Below, piece by piece: positions 1 through 8,292 of a DNA stretch of 64,000 nt. This DNA is from Clostridiales bacterium (GTDB lineage Bacteria; Bacillota; Clostridia; Christensenellales; Aristaeellaceae), in the NCBI GenBank assembly GCA_012729115.1, contig JAAYDR010000071.1, forward strand, positions 1 to 64,000. Reading direction: 5' to 3'. Each line of letters starts with the position of its first letter. Positions within the stretch are counted from its first letter, which is position 1. The notes below the pieces were generated by a model that searched no databases, was not told where the DNA came from, and saw only the letters and a list, made by a program, of their open reading frames with translations. Made by a program: the position numbers and the translations under genes.

Positions 1-2
1 GA

Positions 3-1260
3 AGTACTCCGTCAATGAATTAAGCCGCTTTAGGCAACAGGGTACGAATGGATTCTTCGCTGAGATAGGCTCTGGAAACAGACCAATCTTCAGCATATTC
101 CATGAGAAACGTGGTGACCAGGCGCAGATAGGAGGCTGGATTCGGGAAGATTCCAACAACCCTTGTTCGCCGCCGTATCTCCTCGTTGAGCCTCTCCAAC
201 ATGTTTGTGGAAGCGATTTTGCGAGAATCAAGCTTTGGGAAGCCATAGAAGGAAAGGGAGTCCTCCAGCCCATCTTCCAGCGTCTGAATAGCCTTGGGAT
301 ATTTGTCTGCATACTTCTCACTCAGCGACGCAGCGCGCTCCTTTGCCCCCTCCGCGGAGGGGGCAAGCCAAATCTCCTTGAGCTGACCGGCAAATTCCGC
401 TTTGTCACGGTGTGGGATATGCGCGAGGATGTTTCGCATGAAATGTACCTTGCACCGTTGCCATGATGCGCCGACAAAACTCGTGCGAATGGCGGCTATC
501 AGCCCTTTATGCACGTCCGAAACAACCAGCGAAGGTGTCTGCAGACCCCGTGCCTTTAAGCCCTCAAACAGCTGCTGATAGGTGTCTTTGGATTCTTCCA
601 GCATGGGTTCAACCGCCAGCACTTCGCGCCGTCCCTGAGCGTTTACACCGCAAACAATTTGAATGGCCATGCTGACAACACGACCGCCGTAGCGCACCTT
701 CTCATACAAAGCATCGACCCAGAGTACGGGATACGCTTCTCCGTCCAATGACCGTTCTCTGAAGAATTGTACCTGCTCATTGAGCCCTTTGGTCATGTCG
801 CTTACCTGGCTGCGGGACAGGCCTTCGATTCCCAGGCTTTTAGCAAGCTTGTCCATCTTGCGCGTGGATACCCCCTGCACGAACGCTTCCTGTACCACTT
901 GGATCAAAGCCGCCTCGCTTCGCTTGCGCTCGGTCACGAAGAATGGTATGTAACCGCCGTTTCTGACTTTGGGCACCAACAGGTACATCGTTCCCATCCG
1001 GGTATCATAGCGACGTGGACGATATCCGCTCCGGCTGCTCGTCCGATCGTTACAGTGCTCGTTTTTCTCAGCTCCCAACTTGTTTGAAACCTCCGCTTCC
1101 ATCATCTGAGCACAGAGCCATTCCAGCATACTGAGCATCGGATCCGCTTCTCCCATACAATGCAGTAGTAATTCCGTGAGATTTGTGGTATCTTTTTTCT
1201 TGGCCATTGGTTCTCTCCTCCTTTTGAATGTCTCGACACCATTCATTTTAGCGGAGTACC
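3..1260 (-). mobile_element. IS256-type insertion sequence with imperfect terminal inverted repeats
   Basis: The single transposase gene is flanked by matching ends. The left end reads GTACTCCG at 4-11, followed by TGAAT at 15-19. The right end read inward is GTACTCCG (complement of 1252-1259) followed by TGAAT six bases further in. The element is therefore about 1.26 kb with imperfect terminal inverted repeats of roughly 16-20 bp. The left edge lies only 3 bases from the window start, so the 8-9 bp target duplication usual for this family cannot be checked. The element looks intact. Confidence 0.75.
20..1207 (-). CDS. IS256-family (mutator-type) DDE transposase
   Basis: This 395-residue transposase has the length usual for IS256. 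The catalytic triad can be placed from conserved contexts: Asp165 in the WVDALYEKVR block, Asp231 in VVSDVHKGL, and Glu338 in the NMLERLNEEIRRR block. A CxxH-like segment (QRCKVHFMRN) typical of the family follows the second Asp. I chose the ATG at 1207 because GGAGGAGAG lies just upstream; a longer frame opens at 1246 but reads back into the terminal repeat. It should cut and join the ends of the element around it. The frame is intact with no stop or frameshift, so it may be active. Confidence 0.93.
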   Translation of the reverse strand: MAKKKDTTNLTELLLHCMGEADPMLSMLEWLCAQMMEAEVSNKLGAEKNEHCNDRTSSRSGYRPRRYDTRMGTMYLLVPKVRNGGYIPFFVTERKRSEAALIQVVQEAFVQGVSTRKMDKLAKSLGIEGLSRSQVSDMTKGLNEQVQFFRERSLDGEAYPVLWVDALYEKVRYGGRVVSMAIQIVCGVNAQGRREVLAVEPMLEESKDTYQQLFEGLKARGLQTPSLVVSDVHKGLIAAIRTSFVGASWQRCKVHFMRNILAHIPHRDKAEFAGQLKEIWLAPSAEGAKERAASLSEKYADKYPKAIQTLEDGLEDSLSFYGFPKLDSRKIASTNMLERLNEEIRRRTRVVGIFPNPASYLRLVTTFLMEYAEDWSVSRAYLSEESIRTLLPKAA

Positions 1261-1548
1261 AATGGCTTTGCCACTATTTTATGAAATTGCGAACTTTATT
1301 GTAATCGACCCGGTGAACTCTTGCTATTGCATCTCCATTTATTAATACACACCGATGGTCGAGAACAATACAAAAGCCGTACTTCGGTGTGGGTATTAGC
1401 GCTTCATATCGTCAGACCGTCTTTTCGGCCTTCTTAATACCGGGTTTGAGGGCTCGCGGGCCATGTGTTATGTCAATCTGTGATTCTGCCGTTTGACGCT
1501 TGCAATGCTGCTCTTTTTGCTCTTTACATACTGCTCATTACTATTGCC
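1261..1548. other. AT-rich intergenic region with one possible gene remnant
   Basis: No intact gene is visible between the insertion sequence and the HerA gene. The minus strand is open without a convincing start from 1411 down to a TAG at 1274-1276 (46 codons, ending in KVRNFIK). This could be the 3' tail of a gene cut off by the insertion sequence or chance. No clear terminator for the leftward SIR2-HerA transcript was found. Confidence 0.3.
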
Positions 1549-3405
1549 TTATTCAATATACCATTTTTCGGATATTTTAGCGTTATCACTATCCGGCTTT
1601 GGAGATGCTTGCTCAAATTTAGTCAGCGTAGGAAGATTAATTGCGGTGCCGAATACAAGTGCGTGTCCAGTCTGTAAATATGTTAGTCTATCAATCATTC
1701 CTTGATTGACATAGGGAACCATTTTTGCAATATAATAAAGATCGTCGGGGTTTTGGACGCGGTGAATAATAAAATTGCTACACTGAGAAACAACAGTCTT
1801 TGACAACTCGCTTGGACGTTGAGAAGAAATGCCCATGAGCAGTCCGAATTTCCGGCCTTCCTTCGCAATACGTTCAAAAATGTTGTATCCGAGGACCCCG
1901 TAATTACTTTCATTTCTAACAAACCTATGCGCTTCCTCTATTATAAAGTTTATAGGCATAGCAGCTTTGCTATCCATTCGCTTGAGATGATCAAGAAGGA
2001 GTTTTGAAAGAACCTTAGTAACCACTTCGGCAGATGAATCATCAAGCAAGCTGATGTCAATGTTTACTATTTGATGTTTGTCAAGAAGATCATTTACATA
2101 CGCCTCAACCGACTCGAACTCTGTTTTCGTCAATATTTTCCCCTGAATTCCGTCGTTCAATGCTTGGAGCCTTGTAATAAGCGTTGATGTATACTCTTGA
2201 ATTCGCTGAGAGCTTATACTTCCCTCATAAAAAGTAGCAAATTGAACAGCTTCAAGGAATTGCTGCATTGTATATGTCACTTGCTTAGATATGGCAAGGG
2301 AATCTGCTAGATCGTTTTTTATAAAAGTCTGAAGAAACTTAATAGTACCCTCTTCGTTTGTAAAAGACCCGTAGTTCATTGTAATCGCTTTTCTTAGGGT
2401 TGTTGTTCCATCAATCATAACATCCAAGTTTACTGCACTTGTTTTGAATGTGGTCAATACTCCTTTCACTTTATCGGACTTGGACGCAGAAGTGTCTGAA
2501 CAATTGATAATTCCAAGTACAGTGCATGCCAAAATATGATTCTTTATATCGTCATCGTGGTTGTCTGGATCAAAAAAACTCCGTGCAATATCTATAGCAC
2601 GTTTCAAAATCGGAACTTGGGTTTTTTCGGTTGCGTGTAGCAGAATTGCCCAATCGTCAGCAGTCAGTGACCATACAGGAATTTCTAGACGGTTCTCTTG
2701 CCCACTACTTTCTGACGCAATCAGGCTTTTTACCCGGATTTGTGGATTAACCGAGGTTATCAATGAAAAAGCTTGAGCATATTCGCCATTAGAATCTACA
2801 ATGACAAACTTCGCCCCACGTGCTGAGTAGTTTGTCTTTAAGAAGATTCTTTGCAATATCGTGGCAACCGTATTTGATTTTCCAGCACCCGTGTTTCCAA
2901 ACACAGCAAAATGGAAGCCGAAAAATCGATCTATGTTTACCTTGACTGAATAATCTGGGAAAATCACAGACGAGCCAATGGCTAGCAATTTTGCTCTTGT
3001 CGAGCTTTCAGCCTCCTTCACAATCTCTTCGCATCCTGAGACTTCAAGCATCGTAATCAGATCATTCTCGGAAATGATATTAACCTCTGAGAAAATAAGT
3101 GGCATTTTTGAAACGCCGAAGAAGAACTTATTCGATATTATTTCTCCGATTAGGTTAATGTTGAGTAGACGGCTGCTATTGGGTTTGCTCATTGGCTTAC
3201 TGATTAGCACGGGATTTTCCTCAACGCCAGTGATTTCTCCAATAATTATACGTCCGATGTCATAAATGGAGACATATGATCCCACGTCGCCGACAAATCG
3301 GATCCCATCCATTGTATTTATATAGTTCCCAAGAGACTCATACATCTCAGCTACAATGCCGCGCTGACTTATGGATACTAATTTTCCGATGCTTCGACTA
3401 TTCAT
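1549..3405 (-). CDS. herA: HerA-family (DUF87) hexameric ATPase/translocase of a SIR2-HerA defence pair
   Basis: A 618-residue FtsK/HerA-type ATPase. The N-terminal ~130 residues resemble the HerA beta-barrel (HAS) domain. The Walker A motif GNTGAGKS spans 170-177 with Lys176. A Walker B-like strand with Asp204 and Glu208 follows, and a second acidic strand FIIEEAHRF lies at 487-495, followed by the ISSQRPSELSKTVVSQC sensor/arginine-finger region characteristic of HerA. Its start overlaps the end of the upstream SIR2 gene by 8 bp, so the two are translationally coupled. In described SIR2-HerA systems HerA oligomerises and assembles with the SIR2 NADase. Assignment to defence is by pairing; the ATPase family call itself is firm. 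Confidence 0.9.
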   Translation of the reverse strand: MNSRSIGKLVSISQRGIVAEMYESLGNYINTMDGIRFVGDVGSYVSIYDIGRIIIGEITGVEENPVLISKPMSKPNSSRLLNINLIGEIISNKFFFGVSKMPLIFSEVNIISENDLITMLEVSGCEEIVKEAESSTRAKLLAIGSSVIFPDYSVKVNIDRFFGFHFAVFGNTGAGKSNTVATILQRIFLKTNYSARGAKFVIVDSNGEYAQAFSLITSVNPQIRVKSLIASESSGQENRLEIPVWSLTADDWAILLHATEKTQVPILKRAIDIARSFFDPDNHDDDIKNHILACTVLGIINCSDTSASKSDKVKGVLTTFKTSAVNLDVMIDGTTTLRKAITMNYGSFTNEEGTIKFLQTFIKNDLADSLAISKQVTYTMQQFLEAVQFATFYEGSISSQRIQEYTSTLITRLQALNDGIQGKILTKTEFESVEAYVNDLLDKHQIVNIDISLLDDSSAEVVTKVLSKLLLDHLKRMDSKAAMPINFIIEEAHRFVRNESNYGVLGYNIFERIAKEGRKFGLLMGISSQRPSELSKTVVSQCSNFIIHRVQNPDDLYYIAKMVPYVNQGMIDRLTYLQTGHALVFGTAINLPTLTKFEQASPKPDSDNAKISEKWYIE

Positions 3406-4537
3406 CTTTCGCCTCTGCTTCGAATTTCTTAATCAACTCGTTTACCGGTTGCATTTGAAATTCTTCAGCCACATCAGGGTGTATTGTTGGAAGCACAGAC
3501 TCCACAAAGTTCTTAAAATATTGCACTTTGTCATTTGAATTGATTACTGTAATACGCGAATCGTTTAATGCAATCAGCTTATCAATATTTGTGCTCTTCC
3601 CGAACACTACCAATCGGAAAGAAGGGACAGCCAAAGCATTCAGAATAATTCGGTTGATATGATCATCACCGAAACTATACCCAATAACAATGAGAACACC
3701 GTTTTTCTGTACCAATCTGTTTTCCATTGCTCTAAACAAGTCAGAGTAAGGAGTCATTAGAGTGGTTCGGTCTTTGAGCGGCGTTGGGTAAATCATAACA
3801 GTATCATCATCTGAAATGGATTCATAGTCTTGCTCCCATACTTGCTCATCTTTTCGCGCCCATGAAACCGAGCCATGTATTTTTACAAGATTAAAAAAGG
3901 ATGATACTCGCTCCCACACATCACGGCTTAGATTCATGTTATCTACATACATGTAGTTATAGCATGCGGGTGAAAATTTGCGCCGGTATGTTCCGACGAA
4001 GCCGTTATTGTACGGGAAGCCAAGTTCGTCAAGCGCCATTTCGTTGAAAAGGTCATAGTTTGTGGTAAATATGCTTATTGGGGTTTTCCTTGTTCGTTGG
4101 GTTATCTTTGCATAGAAATCCTTATATATAGCTTTCACTTCTATGCTAGTCAGCCCCGAAATAATACTCATTCGAAGGTAGTTACGCACAGTCTTAGTCT
4201 TCTCCGCGGCTTGTGCGTCTATTTGAACGATCTGACTAGTAATTTGGACCGCACCTAACGCTTCGATCAATTTTTCGAGATTCTTATCGAATCGTCCATT
4301 CATTTTTTCTCCCGCAATATCAAAGTCTGGATTTTCGGAAAAGAAAGCATCGTATATTGCAGCCATGCTTGATATGCCAGTTTCCTGTCCAAGAACTACA
4401 TTGCTCGAACATCCAGCACCAATTAAAAAGCTAAGATTATCAATTTGGAGCAACTGAGCAACCTCATTACGCAATACTTCAAGAGATATGTCTTGTTTCT
4501 CTTTTCCTCTGTAATAGCAAATGCTTTTGTCAGCCAT
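3398..4537 (-). CDS. SIR2-like NADase effector of a SIR2-HerA defence system
   Basis: A 379-residue protein with the SIR2 fold signatures: GAGCS at 40-44 (NAD-binding loop), TTNYD at 158-162 with the likely catalytic Asn160, IHGS with His221, and a C-terminal VIGYSFGDDHIN block. Such SIR2 proteins hydrolyse NAD+ after phage sensing and cause abortive infection; in the two-gene SIR2-HerA family (also called Nezha) the ATPase is encoded next to it, as here. GGAGGAG precedes the ATG at 4537. It is not a histone-type deacetylase: the zinc-finger cysteines of classical sirtuins are absent. Base composition is visibly more AT-rich than the rest of the window, which suggests horizontal acquisition. 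Confidence 0.88.
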   Translation of the reverse strand: MADKSICYYRGKEKQDISLEVLRNEVAQLLQIDNLSFLIGAGCSSNVVLGQETGISSMAAIYDAFFSENPDFDIAGEKMNGRFDKNLEKLIEALGAVQITSQIVQIDAQAAEKTKTVRNYLRMSIISGLTSIEVKAIYKDFYAKITQRTRKTPISIFTTNYDLFNEMALDELGFPYNNGFVGTYRRKFSPACYNYMYVDNMNLSRDVWERVSSFFNLVKIHGSVSWARKDEQVWEQDYESISDDDTVMIYPTPLKDRTTLMTPYSDLFRAMENRLVQKNGVLIVIGYSFGDDHINRIILNALAVPSFRLVVFGKSTNIDKLIALNDSRITVINSNDKVQYFKNFVESVLPTIHPDVAEEFQMQPVNELIKKFEAEAKDE

Positions 4538-4693
4538 ACTAACTCCTCCGTATAGATAATCTATGGTGGGTTAACACCCTTCCCAAGTGATGTAGTTGGA
4601 CATCGCGCATTGAAATAGAGATCCATTAAGCGGAAGGACTTTTTATTATATCCACCCCGCTCAGTATCATAAAATCACCGCATTTCTTCGTTT

Positions 4694-4722
4694 ATTATAC
4701 ACTCATTTGGCTAAGATTTCCA
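4694..4722 (-). promoter_or_regulatory. Predicted sigma-A promoter for the SIR2-herA operon
   Basis: On the minus strand a perfect TATAAT (complement of 4694-4699) is preceded by TGGAAA (complement of 4717-4722) with a 17-bp spacer. It lies about 155 bp upstream of the SIR2 start. Confidence 0.5.
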
Positions 4723-5042
4723 GATGAAAACAACAATTGAGCCTGATTATTGCGATTTTTCTATAAATTTCTTTACATCATAAATACGATGCGTACATGG
4801 AAACGCAGATTCCCTCAGTTGAATAGGGTGGGAGCATCGGTTTCCGTGTAATGATGCACCCAGCAGCCAAGAAACTCAGAAAAATCGCCCCGCCTTTCCT
4901 TTTCTCAGTAAGGAGTGTGCATCATTCCGCGCTCTGGTGCTGGAATTATGTGGGCGAAAATCTGACCTGTGAGCCGGATCGTGTATTCCTGCAAATTCTC
5001 CTGAAAGACTGCCATATCCGGGATCGTTTTGAAGGCAAAGAG
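4723..5042. other. Gene-free junction region between tRNA-Val and the defence pair
   Basis: No convincing coding frame is present. The stretch holds an imperfect inverted repeat, TACATGGAAAC at 4794-4804 and GTTTCCGTGTA at 4840-4850 (one G-T pair), enclosing a CCCT/AGGG inner arm. It is the most likely place for the edge of the acquired island, because the base composition changes here. No integrase or obvious copy of the tRNA 3' end was found. Confidence 0.35.
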
Positions 5043-5072
5043 AAAGACCCGCCGTATTTGGCGAGTCTTTTT
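5043..5072 (-). terminator. Rho-independent terminator after tRNA-Val (possibly bidirectional)
   Basis: AAAGAC-C-CGCC at 5043-5053 pairs with GGCG-A-GTCTTT at 5060-5070 around a short loop. T-rich sequence follows on both strands (TTTTT on plus, TCTTTCTCTTT on minus). It lies about 20 bp past the tRNA 3' end. Confidence 0.6.
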
Positions 5073-5094
5073 CCGGAACTAATGTCCCTGTAGA

Positions 5095-5171
5095 TGGTGG
5101 GATTAAATGGGCTCGAACCATCGACCTCCACGATGTCAACGTGGCGCTCTAGCCAACTGAGCTATAATCCC
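5095..5171 (-). tRNA. tRNA-Val (anticodon GAC), CCA encoded
   Basis: The minus strand folds into a full cloverleaf: acceptor GGGATTA/TAATCCC, D-arm GCTC/GAGC, anticodon stem CCACG/CGTGG with loop TTGACAT (anticodon GAC, reading GUC/GUU valine codons), variable loop AGGTC, and T-arm GATGG/CCATT with loop TTCGAGC. The discriminator A and 3' CCA are encoded. The 3' end points toward the AT-rich island, the orientation expected if a tRNA gene had served as an integration site. Confidence 0.93.
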
Positions 5172-5185
5172 AAACGACGAAACAT

Positions 5186-5214
5186 ACTATACCATAAACC
5201 ATTTTGGAATGCAA
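5186..5214 (-). promoter_or_regulatory. Predicted promoter of tRNA-Val
   Basis: Minus strand TTGCAT (complement of 5209-5214), 17-bp spacer, TATAGT (complement of 5186-5191), ending about 15 bp before the mature 5' end of the tRNA. Confidence 0.5.
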
Positions 5215-5272
5215 GAGCTCAGAAAGGCCTTTTTCAAGGGCAAAGGTCATTTTATTTTCCGGTTATTTTCCA

Positions 5273-6055
5273 TCAGGCGGAACAATCAACCTCCAGTTCG
5301 CTGGCAAAATCATCCATGGCTTCCACGATGGCCTGCAGTTCCCGGGAAATCGTGCAAACATGGGGCACATCCTTCAGCCACAGCTTTTGCTTGCGCTGGG
5401 AAGATACGCTTTGCAGAATCAAATCGGCGCTGCCGGGCCAGATGGCTTGGTCGGCCTCGCTCTGAACAGCCAGCACGGGGCAGTTGACGGCGAATAGATT
5501 TTGCCGGGCAAGCCGGATCAGGCGATACAGATCTGCGGCGCATTTGGTGGGGAAGCCGGAGTAGCCAAAGTCGTATGCCTTGTCAAGCCCCGATCGATGG
5601 GAGCTCTGGGAAGCCCAGGACACCCTGGGGCGAAAGGGAGCAGCCAAACCGGCCAGGGGAAGGAGTCTGTTTTGGGCAGCCATGGGTGTGGAGATGGACA
5701 CGCAGGCATCCACCCGCATCTGCTCGGCGATGAGCAGCGCCAATAGCCCGCCCATGGACAGGCCGCAAACAGCCACGGAGCGGCAGCTTTCCTTCAGGGT
5801 CAGGACTGCTTGCTTGGAGGCTTGCAGCCAGTCCTTCCATCCGGTTTTTGCCATGTCCGACTCCTGGGTGGCATGGCCGGGCAGGTTGATGCCCATGACG
5901 GTATAGCCACGCGCATGCAGGGCCTCTCCCAAGGGACGCATGTGAGCCACGCTGCCTGTAAACCCATGGATCAGCAAAAAGCCGGTTCCGTTCCCTTCCA
6001 GCAGAAAGGGCTTGCAAACATCATGATCAAAATGGGACGCGTCATAAGGCTTCAT
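5273..6055 (-). CDS. Alpha/beta-hydrolase, carboxylesterase-like
   Basis: A 260-residue serine hydrolase. The oxyanion-hole region LLIHGFTGS lies near residue 30. The nucleophile elbow GLSMGG carries Ser100, and the triad is completed by Asp202 (QSEADQAI) and His232 (DVPHVCTI). Length and motifs fit the cytosolic carboxylesterase/monoacylglycerol-lipase group (Est30-like); no signal peptide is present. I chose the ATG at 6055, which has AAGGGAG seven bases upstream, over the ATG two codons earlier, which is too close to the same site. It is convergent with nothing and stands alone between the tRNA and spoIIP. The substrate cannot be predicted. Confidence 0.82.
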   Translation of the reverse strand: MKPYDASHFDHDVCKPFLLEGNGTGFLLIHGFTGSVAHMRPLGEALHARGYTVMGINLPGHATQESDMAKTGWKDWLQASKQAVLTLKESCRSVAVCGLSMGGLLALLIAEQMRVDACVSISTPMAAQNRLLPLAGLAAPFRPRVSWASQSSHRSGLDKAYDFGYSGFPTKCAADLYRLIRLARQNLFAVNCPVLAVQSEADQAIWPGSADLILQSVSSQRKQKLWLKDVPHVCTISRELQAIVEAMDDFASELEVDCSA

Positions 6056-6165
6056 AAGCATTCTCCCTTCGGGGTCAAAGGCCCCATGGTATGTACGAGC
6101 TTGTTTCTATGAAACCATCATAGCCGTACAGAGACTTGAAGTCAAGCAAACCGGGGAGTATCCCC

Positions 6166-7260
6166 TCACTCCTTCTCTCTGCGCAGTTCCTGGTACACCG
6201 CGTCGGCCAGATAGGGCATGGCAGCCAGGGCCTCCTCCAGCGTGTTTTGATTGTTGCCCACCTCCACCACAAGGCAGCCCACGGCAATGTGCTGGTTGAA
6301 CCGCCCGGATTTGATCCTTACCTCCTTGCCCAGGCCAGGCACCTGGCTGTTCAGCCCGTCGGTGAGGCGCTGGGCAATCTGAAGGTTGTCCTGCCATTGA
6401 GGCTTTTGATCATAGCCCATGGCCGTTTGGCCTTCCCCTTTGCCAACGAGCATCATCAGCCGGGCCACGCTGCCATCTCCCACAGAGACGGCATTGGGCC
6501 CCGGCTGGGAGGCAACATAGGCATCCCTGTGTACATCCAGATACAAATCAAAGGTTTCGCCCATGGATTTTCGCTTTTCAAGCATGGCAAGAGAACGGGT
6601 GTAGGAACTGTCAATCAGAGGTGGTTCAAAGGCTGTGGTGTCATGCACCACCTGGATGCCCATGCTGCGCAGCAGGGAGGCCAGTTCCTCGCCCACTCGC
6701 ACGATGTTGTACTTCTCGTCCTGGGTTCGCCATTGCTGGGTTTCCCGATAGGGATTCGCCTCCGTCTGCTGGAAGGCTTCATAGGTATGAGTATGGTAAA
6801 TCAGCACGCGCTTAATGGGTAGCTGGGTAATCGGTTCTCCTTCCTCCCCATCACGCACCAGTTCAATGCGAAAGTCTGCTTCCTGGGTGGGGAAGGGAGA
6901 GGGAACTGCCACTGCTTCTCCAGTGGGAAGGGACCCGCTGGGTGCAGATCCGTTTGGGGAAGCCGTAGAGCCTGCCGATGGTACCAAATCAATCGCAAAC
7001 CAGTTGTCCAATGTGGGCGCGGGAGTCCCGGCGATTGCGGATACAGTGGGTGACCCATCCTGCGCGGCGTCCGTGTCGTTTCCCGTCAGAGTATACTCAT
7101 CGCTCTCCAGGGAGGCGACAGGTGCAAAAGCCGCCATCACGCTCTCCCCGGAGGGTTCCTTGCCGGAAAACCCCGTGCCAATCAGGATACCAATACACAG
7201 CAGCAATACCGCTGCCACACACAGGAGCCAGCGGGATGTAGATGGCTGTATGTTCATCAT
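6166..7260 (-). CDS. spoIIP: Stage II sporulation protein P (peptidoglycan amidase/endopeptidase)
   Basis: A 364-residue membrane-anchored SpoIIP. An N-terminal transmembrane segment covers residues ~11-30, followed by a low-complexity Ser/Pro/Gly-rich linker to ~150. The catalytic domain then opens with VLIYHTHTYEAF, the family's metal-binding His-x-His signature, and continues to the C-terminus with the YLDVHRDAY and VGNNQNTLEEA blocks. SpoIIP cuts septal peptidoglycan during engulfment, together with SpoIID and SpoIIM. It directly follows gpr, the order also seen in Bacillus. Two ATGs in tandem (7260 and 7257) follow AAGGAGG; either could be used. Confidence 0.93.
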   Translation of the reverse strand: MMNIQPSTSRWLLCVAAVLLLCIGILIGTGFSGKEPSGESVMAAFAPVASLESDEYTLTGNDTDAAQDGSPTVSAIAGTPAPTLDNWFAIDLVPSAGSTASPNGSAPSGSLPTGEAVAVPSPFPTQEADFRIELVRDGEEGEPITQLPIKRVLIYHTHTYEAFQQTEANPYRETQQWRTQDEKYNIVRVGEELASLLRSMGIQVVHDTTAFEPPLIDSSYTRSLAMLEKRKSMGETFDLYLDVHRDAYVASQPGPNAVSVGDGSVARLMMLVGKGEGQTAMGYDQKPQWQDNLQIAQRLTDGLNSQVPGLGKEVRIKSGRFNQHIAVGCLVVEVGNNQNTLEEALAAMPYLADAVYQELRREKE

Positions 7261-7298
7261 GGGTACCTCCTTGACGGTCGTTACCCATGATGTATATG

Positions 7299-8225
7299 CT
7301 ATTGGTGCATGTATGTATGCAACGCGGCGGTATCCAAATCCGGATGAAGCGCCTGGTTGAGACCGCTGCTCAAAATTTCCGCCACGGTTAAAACCATCTC
7401 GTCCACTTCCCTGGGGGTTACCACCATATCTCCCATCAGGCCTTCAGACACCTGCCTTAGCAGGGTGGCGGTGGCTTCCCTGTGCTTGTCTGGCATGATC
7501 TGGTATTCCTCAATCAGCCGGGCCATGGCATCCCTGGCAATGGTGGAAGCGTATACCACCATGGGTACGCCGATGGCGATCACCTTTACCTTCAGTGTTT
7601 GCTCGGTGAGCCCCAGGCGGTGGTTGCCTACTCCGCTGCCGGGCTCGATGCCGGTATCCGTGATCTGAATGGTGGTGCAGATTCTCTCGCTTTCAAAGGC
7701 GGCCAAAGCATCGATGGCGATGACGCTGGTGGGTTTCACATGCTCCACCAGGCCCTTGCAGAGCTCGGCTGTCTCAATCCCCGTCAAGCCCAGCACCCCG
7801 GGAGCGATGGCGCTGACCCCCCGCAGTTTTCCCCGGGTCTCCTCGTTCATGGCATGGCGCAGATGCCGGGTAACCAGCATGCGCTCCACCACCCGTGTGC
7901 CCAGGGCGTCCGCGGTTACGTTGCGGTTCCCCAGGCCCACCACCAGCACTTCCCCCTCCGGAGGCAGCATTCCCAAAACGCTCTTGGCGATCAGTTTGGC
8001 CATGGCCCGCTGCTGTTTGGTATTGCATTTGAAAAGCTGCCTGTTTTCCAGGGTGATATACTCACCCTTGCTCTTTCCCAGTTCCTTCTCTGCCTGGTCC
8101 GACTCGATCCGGATGCGGGTAAGCTTGATATCCCCAACCTGTTCCGTCTCCATCGTGACGCCCTCCATGGGAGCGCTTCCCTCACCCATGCACTCCATGG
8201 CCAGGTCGGTACGAAAAGAGCGCAT
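7299..8225 (-). CDS. gpr: GPR endopeptidase, spore germination protease
   Basis: A 308-residue aspartic-type protease that degrades small acid-soluble proteins when the spore germinates. The N-terminal FRTDLAMEC segment corresponds to the region cut in autoprocessing of the zymogen. The core has VVGLGNRNVTADALG, SAIAPGVLGLTGIETAE and VIAIDALAA blocks characteristic of the family, and it is slightly shorter than the ~370-residue Bacillus enzymes. Only 38 bp separate it from spoIIP, so the two are probably one operon expressed during sporulation. This gene is a strong indication that the organism forms endospores. Confidence 0.94.
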   Translation of the reverse strand: MRSFRTDLAMECMGEGSAPMEGVTMETEQVGDIKLTRIRIESDQAEKELGKSKGEYITLENRQLFKCNTKQQRAMAKLIAKSVLGMLPPEGEVLVVGLGNRNVTADALGTRVVERMLVTRHLRHAMNEETRGKLRGVSAIAPGVLGLTGIETAELCKGLVEHVKPTSVIAIDALAAFESERICTTIQITDTGIEPGSGVGNHRLGLTEQTLKVKVIAIGVPMVVYASTIARDAMARLIEEYQIMPDKHREATATLLRQVSEGLMGDMVVTPREVDEMVLTVAEILSSGLNQALHPDLDTAALHTYMHQ

Positions 8226-8292
8226 GCCATCCCCATCCTTTCACGGGGACAGCATGTGCCAAAACCGATCAAAGTATGTGCCTGTCTTTTGC

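Noticed and set aside
4562-4573. ATGGTGGG-TTAA resembling the tRNA-Val 3' end as a possible attachment-site repeat
   Set aside because: The shared part is only 8 bases plus a short gapped match, which is too short to separate from chance and lies inside the island rather than at its far edge.
4851-5093. 80-codon plus-strand frame upstream of the tRNA
   Set aside because: No ribosome-binding site, it runs through the tRNA terminator, and the product has no recognisable features.
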